This document shows, piece after piece, positions 1-5,200 of a stretch of 8,732 bases of DNA. Source of the stretch: Gammaproteobacteria bacterium (lineage in GTDB: Bacteria > Pseudomonadota > Gammaproteobacteria > Pseudomonadales > M0112); the NCBI GenBank assembly GCA_006227085.1, contig SBFY01000174.1, positions 1 through 8,732 of the forward strand, given 5' to 3'. The notes beneath the pieces were generated by a model. The model worked only from the letters and a program-made list of their open reading frames with translations, was not told where the DNA came from and made no database searches. Each line of letters begins with the position of its first letter. Position 1 is the first letter of the stretch. The position numbers were made by a program, and so were the translations under genes.

Positions 1-269
1 TAGCTGGTATTGGTGAAATTCGTGCTCACCGTACACCAGTTCGCCGCACAGTAGCCGGGCCATTGGCTGTTGCCAAAGTTGGCGGAATCGGCACACAAGG
101 TCAAACAGGCTGCTGAGCTTGTTGAACCATCGCAGGCCGTACGCCATTGCCTAGCAGTGGCTGCAAACGCCGTATTGACGGTACTGACCGTGCCCACAAC
201 CAGTAACAACAACATGGCCAGGCCTTTCAGGACTGAGTGCTGTTGCGCTTTCATATTGGAAATGTTCAT
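1..269 (-). CDS. Secreted Cys-rich protein, 5' part only; candidate pilus tip adhesin PilY1
   Basis: The frame is open from the ATG at 269 to the window edge, giving 89 residues of a longer protein. Residues 1-36 look like a Sec signal peptide: basic residues at K7 and K15, a hydrophobic core around 17-31, and an AFA|A type I cleavage site after residue 36. The mature part begins ATARQWRTAC and has five cysteines in 34 residues (C46, C55, C59, C74, C79). A GAGAGG Shine-Dalgarno six bases upstream supports this start; an in-frame ATG at 254 is a weaker alternative. The gene follows pilX by 34 bp in the same direction, where pilY1 normally sits in fimU-pilVWX-pilY1 clusters. PilY1 is a large secreted tip protein that the minor pilins carry. 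The PilY1 identity rests on position and the signal peptide only, because the diagnostic C-terminal beta-propeller would lie outside the window. A different Cys-rich secreted protein is possible. Confidence 0.75.
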   Translation of the reverse strand, partial: MNISNMKAQQHSVLKGLAMLLLLVVGTVSTVNTAFAATARQWRTACDGSTSSAACLTLCADSANFGNSQWPGYCAANWCTVSTNFTNTS

Positions 270-275
270 CACATG

Positions 276-281
276 CCTCTC
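276..281 (-). promoter_or_regulatory. Shine-Dalgarno of the secreted protein after pilX
   Basis: GAGAGG on the minus strand, six bases before the ATG at 269. This decides the start over the ATG at 274, which is followed directly by a stop codon (ATG TGA), and over the in-frame ATG at 254. Confidence 0.6.
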
Positions 282-282
282 T

Positions 283-298
283 TCCCGCCTGTACGGGA
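283..298 (-). other. Small GC-rich hairpin between pilX and the next gene
   Basis: The RNA would pair UCCCG with CGGGA (5 bp) around the six-base loop UACAGG. It lies just upstream of the GAGAGG ribosome-binding site and downstream of the pilX stop. No U-tract follows, so it is not a classic intrinsic terminator. It could affect mRNA processing or ribosome access, but a 5-bp stem can also arise by chance. Confidence 0.3.
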
Positions 299-303
299 GC
301 CCA

Positions 304-912
304 TCACTGTTTAGCGTAAATACCTTCCAGCAGCACAACCGTATCCTGGCGACCACCCATGCCGCGGGCTACGATCCGGTAAACCGTGCTGCTCACAGAA
401 CCATCACTGATGCCAATGCCGGCATTACCAGTGCCACCAGTACCTGAAACGGATTGCAATTGTTCAATCACGTACTGCGGCTCCTGGTATACAAACCAGC
501 TCTCGTCACTGGTACCCGCGCGCTTGAGGGCGGTATTAAGGGTCACATTGTTGCCCTCAGCCGTCCAGAAATTGGCATCCGTGGCTTTTTCCCACCAGTT
601 CACATCCGTCGAGCTCAACTTGAGTTTGATGTTGTCCTTGCCCCAGACATTACCGTCACCGGGCGAAGGATCCGTGGATGCTTCCGGCAAGGTCAACAAA
701 GCCAGCATCCAGTCTTCAGCGGTTTTCAGCGCCAACTCGGCCATCTCAAAAGCCACTTGCTGGTCCTGCAGGTTACCGACCATCTTTTCCTGGGTGTTGG
801 CAGTGTTCATGGCTGCCACACCAATAAAGGTCAGCAATAGCAACATCACCAGCGACACCAGCAATACTGCGCCGCGTTGTTTATGCCTTACCTGTGTCAT
901 GACTTTAACCAT
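304..912 (-). CDS. pilX: Type IV pilus minor pilin PilX
   Basis: A 202-residue prepilin of the PilX family, an inner-membrane pilin of the tip-priming complex. The leader ends QRG, with PilD cleavage after G14. The hydrophobic N-terminal helix spans about residues 15-35 (AVLLVSLVMLLLLTFIGVAA) and is followed by the family signature NTQEKMVGNLQDQQ (39-52) and an AFEMAE helix. The residue at +5 of the mature protein is V19 instead of the usual Glu, as is typical of PilX and its type II secretion counterpart GspK. The C-terminus, YRIVARGMGGRQDTVVLLEG, matches the PilX C-terminal pattern. The protein has no cysteine, unlike the three upstream pilins. AGGTGA (919-924) six bases upstream of the ATG fixes the start. 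The gene lies 14 bp after pilW, so it belongs to the same operon. Confidence 0.93.
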   Translation of the reverse strand: MVKVMTQVRHKQRGAVLLVSLVMLLLLTFIGVAAMNTANTQEKMVGNLQDQQVAFEMAELALKTAEDWMLALLTLPEASTDPSPGDGNVWGKDNIKLKLSSTDVNWWEKATDANFWTAEGNNVTLNTALKRAGTSDESWFVYQEPQYVIEQLQSVSGTGGTGNAGIGISDGSVSSTVYRIVARGMGGRQDTVVLLEGIYAKQ

Positions 913-918
913 CGTGAT

Positions 919-924
919 TCACCT
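919..924 (-). promoter_or_regulatory. Shine-Dalgarno of pilX
   Basis: AGGTGA on the minus strand, six bases before the ATG at 912. It sits in the 14-bp gap after the pilW stop codon and favours this ATG over the in-frame ATG four codons later. Confidence 0.6.
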
Positions 925-926
925 GA

Positions 927-2069
927 TCAGAAAGCGCGATTACGCAAGGTAATGGTTTTGGTAAACACCTGGCGCACCCTGCGGTCGGTTGGCGTATGGG
1001 TGGCACCATTGAAGAAAATCGGCAGCGGGTTAGAGATCACATTGTCCTCGACGCTGCCTGCCATCACAGTCACACGGACACTGACCACCTTTTCCCAGTC
1101 ATCGGCCGTAATCTGCTTGGCCGTCACGTACACATCAGCGGATTGGTCACCGCTATTGTCCACGCCATACATCAACTGGACGTTCTCGATACCTTCCACC
1201 ACTTCCTCGGCTGCCCCCAACCCACTGTTGCCCGCCAAGGGGCGTTTGAACAGCGAGGGCGGGTTGATGGCGTTATCACCACGACGGCCGATATAGAACA
1301 AGTCACCCTGCAGCACATAGACGTTACCACCGGCCTGTACGACCAGTTCCAGGCTCACGTCGTTACCCGGGGAACAACCGGCGCTGAGGATCAATTTATT
1401 GCCGGTCACGTTACAGGCCTGTACCACGTCAGCGGCCTGGCAGTTATTCAGCACCAGGATCTGGTCATCCTTGATACCGGCCACGGTATCCAGCGTCACC
1501 ACGGTATCGGCATCACCGTTGGCACCCTTACCGGACACTGAATCAATATTGGCACCCATGCCGGCACCACCCCAGATGCGGAACATATCCGAGCCCGGCA
1601 CCACCTTGATGTTGATATCGGAGCTGGCCAGTGTGCCGGTGCCATCGGCCCAGCTGCCATTGGAGGAGTCCACCACCTGGTTGGACGTCAACAAATACGA
1701 AAACGGATACGTGGTTGATTGTGGGGCCGTGTAATAGGTATCGGTGTATTCCCAGCCCTCCAGCCCACGCTCCGGACGGAAATTCACCTGCGTCTTGGCT
1801 TCATTCAGCGTATTCCGTGCCTTGACGTTCTTGCTCATGCAGCCGTTATAGCCAGCCATCTGGAACTGGCGGGTCAACATACCCATGGTGAAACGGCCGT
1901 TTTCCTGCAACAGGGCCATATTGTCCTGGTAACGGGCGTTGATGAAATTACCCTGGAAGACCTGCACCACGCCCACCATGATGATCAGGCCGATCAACAT
2001 GGACACCAGCAATTCAATGAGGGTGAAGCCGGCCTGGGTCATGACTACCTGTTGTTGTGTCTGCTTCAT
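927..2069 (-). CDS. pilW: Type IV pilus minor pilin PilW
   Basis: A 380-residue prepilin of the PilW family (counterpart of GspJ), part of the tip-priming complex in the inner membrane. The prepilin peptidase site is QAG|FTLIE, with cleavage after G14 and Glu at +5 (E19). A hydrophobic helix follows to about residue 38, then QDNMALLQENGRFTMGMLTRQ, typical of PilW. Further marks are YGVDNSGDQSADVYVTA (301-317), the usual late PilW segment, and the C-terminal VRQVFTKTITLRNRAF. It has four cysteines (C77, C210, C219, C232) that could form two disulfides. The frame can extend to a TTG at 2084 that overlaps the pilV stop, and ATGs lie at 2078 and 2075. I chose the ATG at 2069 because GAGG at 2079-2082 is then nine bases away, whereas it abuts the ATG at 2078. 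The tight junction implies coupling with pilV. Confidence 0.93.
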   Translation of the reverse strand: MKQTQQQVVMTQAGFTLIELLVSMLIGLIIMVGVVQVFQGNFINARYQDNMALLQENGRFTMGMLTRQFQMAGYNGCMSKNVKARNTLNEAKTQVNFRPERGLEGWEYTDTYYTAPQSTTYPFSYLLTSNQVVDSSNGSWADGTGTLASSDINIKVVPGSDMFRIWGGAGMGANIDSVSGKGANGDADTVVTLDTVAGIKDDQILVLNNCQAADVVQACNVTGNKLILSAGCSPGNDVSLELVVQAGGNVYVLQGDLFYIGRRGDNAINPPSLFKRPLAGNSGLGAAEEVVEGIENVQLMYGVDNSGDQSADVYVTAKQITADDWEKVVSVRVTVMAGSVEDNVISNPLPIFFNGATHTPTDRRVRQVFTKTITLRNRAF

Positions 2070-2078
2070 TGCCATCAT

Positions 2079-2082
2079 CCTC
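2079..2082 (-). promoter_or_regulatory. Shine-Dalgarno of pilW overlapping the pilV stop
   Basis: The minus strand reads TTGAGGATGATGGCAATG. GAGG includes the last two bases of the pilV TGA and lies nine bases before the ATG at 2069. It is too close to the ATGs at 2078 and 2075 to serve them well, so it decides the start. Confidence 0.5.
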
Positions 2083-2635
2083 AACGCAAGGTCACGACCA
2101 CACGCGGGTCATCCGCGGTGATATCGCCATCACGGTTCTCATCCCACCAGACTTTTACGGCGATCAGGCCACCGGCTGAAACTGCCGTACCATCACAGGC
2201 CGCTGTCGAATTATCCGTACCTTCCGTACCGTCCTGCGGGGTAGCATCCAGGCAGACGATCGACATCTTGTTCACCAGCGCCGTACCACCGGGCAATGAC
2301 TGGGCGACTGTCTGGTGCCAGTCATACATGTCCCATTGCGCCATGGTGCTGCTATCACAGCCGAGCGTCTGTATCGTGGCGGAGCTGTTTTTCACGATGC
2401 AGTTCTGGCTGCTGCCCGTGACGGAAGCATAATCCGGCGTTTGCCGATTGGCGCGAATGCGATCCGCCATGTCCGAAGCCAGGTACGCTGCCTGTGTGCG
2501 GTAATACGCTGACTGGTTAGAGCGCACACTGGTCGTCAACAAGGCTGCCATGCCGAGCAAGCCGACCGCCAGGATAAAGAAGGCGATCATCACCTCGATC
2601 AGGGTAAAACCTTTCTGTGTTTGCATTACGGACAT
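2081..2635 (-). CDS. pilV: Type IV pilus minor pilin PilV
   Basis: A 184-residue prepilin of the PilV family (counterpart of GspI), part of the tip-priming complex. The leader is short, QKG|FTLIEVMIAFFILAVGLLG, with cleavage after G9 and Glu at +5 (E14). The segment RTQAAYLASDMADRIRANR (46-64) is the typical PilV stretch after the N-terminal helix. It has four cysteines (C79, C93, C128, C147). Near the C-terminus, DENRDGDITADD (165-176) fits an EF-hand-type calcium loop closely. AGGAG at 2646-2650, ten bases upstream, supports the ATG at 2635, so the gene overlaps the end of the FimT-like gene by 10 bp. A second ATG at 2626 forms a TAATG overlap with that stop but is 19 bases from the AGGAG. 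Co-translation with its neighbours is likely. Confidence 0.93.
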   Translation of the reverse strand: MSVMQTQKGFTLIEVMIAFFILAVGLLGMAALLTTSVRSNQSAYYRTQAAYLASDMADRIRANRQTPDYASVTGSSQNCIVKNSSATIQTLGCDSSTMAQWDMYDWHQTVAQSLPGGTALVNKMSIVCLDATPQDGTEGTDNSTAACDGTAVSAGGLIAVKVWWDENRDGDITADDPRVVVTLR

Positions 2636-3192
2636 GTGTAGGCCGCTCCTGCATTGTCTTCATGAACACCATCGTTATCCGCATCGCGGGAATAACGCAC
2701 CACACCCGATGCCTGCACCACGATACCGCGCGCATAAGCGACTTTCTTGGAGCCCGGGCACATGTAAATTTCCGTGGTTGCCGTGGTAGCACCAGTGCGG
2801 TCAAACGTGATGGAGCCGGCCGTGGAAATAGAGGTGGTCTGGTCGGTGTAACCCGTCCGCACTATAAAAATCTCATCGGCGTCCAAGGTGCTGTCCTTGT
2901 CCTTGTCTGCCCAGGCCAGCCAACCCAGGTGCCAGGCAGAACCGTCACAGCTGGTGCCATTGGCACTGCCACAGGCGGTCACGGTCAAGCGCAGGGTGGT
3001 GGCACGATCACGGACTTCGGTCAGGCCAACACGCAGCTCCTTGACCTTGGCACGGATGGAGTTGCGTTCCGTGGCATCCTGGAAACGCGGCACGGCAATC
3101 ATGATCAGCACCGACAGCAAAGCGATCGTTGCCATCAACTCCGGGATAGTGAAGCCCTGCTGGGCCTGCCTTATCAATGTCGGTTGTCGCAT
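2626..3192 (-). CDS. GspH/FimT-family minor pilin (FimU/FimT-like)
   Basis: A 188-residue prepilin of the GspH/FimT family. The leader MRQPTLIRQAQQG is cleaved after G13. The mature N-terminus FTIPELMATIALLSVLIMIAVP carries Glu at +5 (E18) and the alanine/proline end typical of FimT. GLTEVRDRATTLR (56-68) and GWLAWADKDKDSTLDADE (90-107) match family signatures; the second contains a DxDxDxxxD acidic loop. A second acidic loop, DADNDG, begins at residue 170. It has four cysteines (C74, C82, C145, C187). The frame extends upstream to a GTG at 3249, but the short leader, AAGG/AGGTGA upstream and the proposed promoter all favour the ATG at 3192. Pseudomonas aeruginosa has both fimT and fimU; only one such gene is visible here, first in the cluster, where it would act as the FimU-like link in the tip complex. 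Related FimT proteins elsewhere bind DNA in uptake, so I leave the symbol open. Confidence 0.9.
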   Translation of the reverse strand: MRQPTLIRQAQQGFTIPELMATIALLSVLIMIAVPRFQDATERNSIRAKVKELRVGLTEVRDRATTLRLTVTACGSANGTSCDGSAWHLGWLAWADKDKDSTLDADEIFIVRTGYTDQTTSISTAGSITFDRTGATTATTEIYMCPGSKKVAYARGIVVQASGVVRYSRDADNDGVHEDNAGAAYTCP

Positions 3193-3197
3193 CACGG

Positions 3198-3208
3198 CCT
3201 TGTCACCT
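3198..3208 (-). promoter_or_regulatory. Ribosome-binding region of the FimT/FimU-like gene
   Basis: The minus strand reads AGGTGACAAGG. AAGG ends five bases before the ATG at 3192, and AGGTGA ends ten bases before it. The upstream ATG at 3216 and GTG at 3249 lack a comparable site, so this decides the start. Confidence 0.5.
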
Positions 3209-3232
3209 GAATCCATACTTTTCGGTACTGTA

Positions 3233-3262
3233 GGTATACGCCACGTCACATGGCCAGCTCAA
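3233..3262 (-). promoter_or_regulatory. Candidate sigma70-type promoter of the minor-pilin genes
   Basis: On the minus strand, TTGAGC (3257-3262) and TATACC (3233-3238) are separated by 18 bp. Each hexamer matches the consensus at four of six bases. Transcription would begin near 3226, leaving a leader of about 33 bases before the ATG at 3192. The site sits in the only gap above 100 bp in the window, at the functional break between ispH and the pilins. The match is modest and may be chance. Confidence 0.35.
3240..3254. promoter_or_regulatory. Imperfect palindrome in the promoter spacer, possible operator
   Basis: The plus strand reads GCCACGTCACATGGC, a 15-bp palindrome centred on 3247 in which six of seven base pairs match. 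It lies wholly between the proposed -35 and -10 hexamers, where a bound protein would block polymerase. The regulator is unknown. It contains one TGTGA half-site on the minus strand but no matching TCACA, so a Vfr/CRP site is not supported. Confidence 0.25.
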
Positions 3263-3315
3263 GGGCTTTCCGACAGGCGGGGTACGGCGAGGGATGAGCG
3301 GTAAACGCTGGAAAA

Positions 3316-4287
3316 TCAGTCGGTTGGATTGAGACGCAGTTCACGGGGCATGGAAAAACGGATGTTCTCCACCGCTCCCTCCAGCTCCACCGGCGCAGTG
3401 GCACCCATGGCCTGCAAGGCATCAATCACCTCGCGCACCAGTACTTCCGGGGCCGATGCCCCGGCAGTGACCCCGATGGCACGTTTGCCGCGCAACCAGT
3501 CTTGGTTAATATTTTCAGCAGAATCAATAAGATAGCTATCAACTCCGGCCCGTTGGGCGAGTTCGCGCAGGCGATTGGAATTGGAACTGTTCGGCGACCC
3601 TACCACCAGCACCAGGTCGCATTCGGCCGTCAGTGCCTTGACTGCGTCCTGGCGGTTCTGGGTGGCATAGCAGATATCGTCCTTGCGGGGGCCATCAATC
3701 TGCGGGAAGCGGGCCCGCAGGGCTTCAATGACCCGGGCGGTGTCATCGACCGACAGGGTGGTCTGGGTCACATAGGACAGGTGCGCCGGATCCCGCACCT
3801 GCAAGGCCTGCACATCGGCCTCATCCTCGACCAGGTAAATATCCCCACCACGGCTACGGTCATAACGCCCCATGGTGCCTTCCACTTCCGGGTGACCGGC
3901 ATGGCCGATGAGGATGCATTCACGCCCCTCACTGCTGTAGCGCAACACCTCCAGATGCACCTTGGTGACCAATGGGCAGGTCGCATCAAACACCTTGAGT
4001 CCGCGCCGGCTGGCTTCTTCCTGCACTGCCAGCGAAACCCCATGGGCGCTGAAAATCACGATGGCACCATCCGGCACCTCATCCAGTTCATCGACAAAGA
4101 CCGCGCCCCGCTCACGCAAACCATCAACCACAAAACGGTTATGCACCACTTCATGGCGCACATAGATGGGCGCACCGAACACGTCGAGCGCACGGTTGAC
4201 GATATCAATGGCGCGATCAACGCCGGCACAAAAACCGCGCGGGTTTGCCAGCTTGACCGGGATTAACTGCGAAGACGGCGCACTCAT
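3316..4287 (-). CDS. ispH: 4-hydroxy-3-methylbut-2-enyl diphosphate reductase IspH (LytB)
   Basis: A 323-residue cytosolic iron-sulfur enzyme that reduces HMBPP to IPP and DMAPP, the last step of the MEP isoprenoid pathway. E. coli IspH has 316 residues. The three cluster ligands are C20 (in NPRGFCAGVDRAI), C104 (in FDATCPLVTKVH) and C206 (in DDICYATQNRQ). The substrate-binding residues H49 (EVVHNRFVV), H82 (SAHGV), H132 and E134 (GHAGHPEVEGTMG) are all present, with a constant offset of eight from E. coli up to E134. The late SPNSSNSNRL and TAGASAPE motifs are also intact. The ATG overlaps the fkpB stop as ATGA, and AGGG lies five bases upstream, so translation is probably coupled to fkpB. 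It is the last gene of the housekeeping block; the pilin genes follow after 123 bp in the same direction. Confidence 0.98.
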   Translation of the reverse strand: MSAPSSQLIPVKLANPRGFCAGVDRAIDIVNRALDVFGAPIYVRHEVVHNRFVVDGLRERGAVFVDELDEVPDGAIVIFSAHGVSLAVQEEASRRGLKVFDATCPLVTKVHLEVLRYSSEGRECILIGHAGHPEVEGTMGRYDRSRGGDIYLVEDEADVQALQVRDPAHLSYVTQTTLSVDDTARVIEALRARFPQIDGPRKDDICYATQNRQDAVKALTAECDLVLVVGSPNSSNSNRLRELAQRAGVDSYLIDSAENINQDWLRGKRAIGVTAGASAPEVLVREVIDALQAMGATAPVELEGAVENIRFSMPRELRLNPTD

Positions 4288-4715
4288 GCCTGCCCTGCCT
4301 CGATGATTTCCACTTCGAATATTAGCGCACGCCCGGCCAGCGGGTGATTAAAGTCCACCACCACTTCGCTATCGCCGATGTCTGCGATCACGCCCGGCAA
4401 GGAAGCCCCGCCCTTGTCAGCGAAATCGACCATCAGGCCCGGCTCCAGCTCCATGCCCACAAAACGCGCACGGGGAAATCGTTGCAGGTTTTCCTGCCGG
4501 TGCGGTCCGAACGCTTGTCCTGCTGGCAAGGTGACCGTCTTGCGCTCACCCGCCGACATACCCAGCAACACTGCCTCAAACCCTTCCAGCAAACTGCCAT
4601 CACCCATCACCAGGGTGGCTGGCTGGCGATCAAACGTTGATTCCACCAACTGGCCATCGTCCAGTTTCAATGCGAAATGCAAGGTGACGCGACTGCCCGC
4701 CGTGATCGTGCTCAT
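4284..4715 (-). CDS. fkpB: FKBP-type peptidyl-prolyl cis-trans isomerase FkpB (SlpA)
   Basis: A 143-residue protein of the SlpA/SlyD class, close to the 149 residues of E. coli FkpB. It catalyses proline isomerisation and acts as a cytosolic folding helper. The N-terminal FKBP part has VTLHFALKLDDGQLVEST (10-27) and the loop GDGSLLEGFEAVLLGM (38-53). The AFGPHRQENLQRFPRARF stretch (68-85) leads into the inserted chaperone flap. DFNHPLAGRALIFEVEI (121-137) is the diagnostic SlpA/SlyD closing motif. No His-rich metal-binding tail follows, which separates it from SlyD. The frame is open upstream to 4826, but the conserved N-terminus and GAGGA nine bases upstream place the start at the ATG at 4715. 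It overlaps the lspA stop as ATGA, and its own stop overlaps ispH in the same way. Confidence 0.96.
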   Translation of the reverse strand: MSTITAGSRVTLHFALKLDDGQLVESTFDRQPATLVMGDGSLLEGFEAVLLGMSAGERKTVTLPAGQAFGPHRQENLQRFPRARFVGMELEPGLMVDFADKGGASLPGVIADIGDSEVVVDFNHPLAGRALIFEVEIIEAGQA

Positions 4716-5200
4716 GCTGTGGTTTCCTCTTTTTTCTCGAAGAACGCCTGCAACAACACAATCGCTGCACCGACAGAAATGGCCGAATCGGCAATATTGA
4801 ACGCCGGCCAGTAATGCGGCCCCCAATGCGCGGAAATGAAATCAACCACATAACCGAGCAGGATGCGATCGTACAGGTTGCCGACCGCGCCACCCAGGAT
4901 CAATGCCAAGGCCAGCGGCATGGCGATCGCATTGCGCGGCAATTTCCAGATCCAGCCAGCGAGGATGACACTGGCCAGGGTTGCGACCAGGGCAAAAAAC
5001 CAGCGTTGCCAGCCCCCTGCCTCACTGAGGAAGCTGAACGCCGCACCACGGTTATAGACCAGTGTAAAATCCAGCACCGGCAGGATCTTCACCGGCACCG
5101 CATAAACCAATGCTGATAGCGCCCATTGCTTGGTGAGCCAGTCGGCAACAAATACCAGTATCGCCAACCCATACCAGCGCCATAAACGGATATCACGCAT
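4712..5200 (-). CDS. lspA: Lipoprotein signal peptidase LspA (signal peptidase II)
   Basis: A 162-residue inner-membrane aspartyl protease that removes the signal peptide of diacylglyceryl-modified prolipoproteins. Four transmembrane helices can be seen at roughly 9-27, 67-85, 92-110 and 134-153. Conserved blocks are present in order: ADWLTK (19-24), the periplasmic VYNRGAAFSFL (48-58), GGAVGNLYDR (103-112), VVDFI (118-122) and FNIADSAISVG (134-144). The catalytic aspartates are D120 and D138. Length is normal for the family. The start codon overlaps the ileS stop as TGATG, and the only upstream Shine-Dalgarno is weak, so translation probably depends on ribosomes ending ileS. The ileS-lspA pairing is conserved in many gammaproteobacteria. 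Confidence 0.98.
   Translation of the reverse strand: MRDIRLWRWYGLAILVFVADWLTKQWALSALVYAVPVKILPVLDFTLVYNRGAAFSFLSEAGGWQRWFFALVATLASVILAGWIWKLPRNAIAMPLALALILGGAVGNLYDRILLGYVVDFISAHWGPHYWPAFNIADSAISVGAAIVLLQAFFEKKEETTA

Noticed and set aside
996..1541. Plus-strand open frame of 181 codons opposite pilW
   Set aside because: It is antisense to pilW and His/Thr-rich, with no family resemblance.
1719..2432. Plus-strand open frame of 237 codons across pilW and pilV
   Set aside because: It is antisense to two well-supported pilin genes. It is His/Gln-rich low-complexity sequence without domain features.
3193..3249. Longer FimT/FimU-like protein starting at GTG 3249
   Set aside because: The extra 19 residues would give an unusually long leader with no ribosome-binding site, and they would start upstream of the proposed transcript start.
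3240..3256. Vfr/CRP site around TGTGA in the ispH-fimT gap
   Set aside because: The second half-site at the right spacing reads GTATA instead of TCACA.
3272..3280. CCGCCTGTC on the minus strand as an AlgR-type box, by analogy with the P. aeruginosa fimU promoter
   Set aside because: Only the outer CCG and GTC agree with the AlgR consensus. A six-of-nine match is too weak to claim.
3502..4266. Plus-strand open frame of 254 codons opposite ispH
   Set aside because: It lies wholly antisense to a certain ispH with all catalytic residues. Its translation has no recognisable domain and looks like a reverse-frame shadow common in GC-rich coding DNA.
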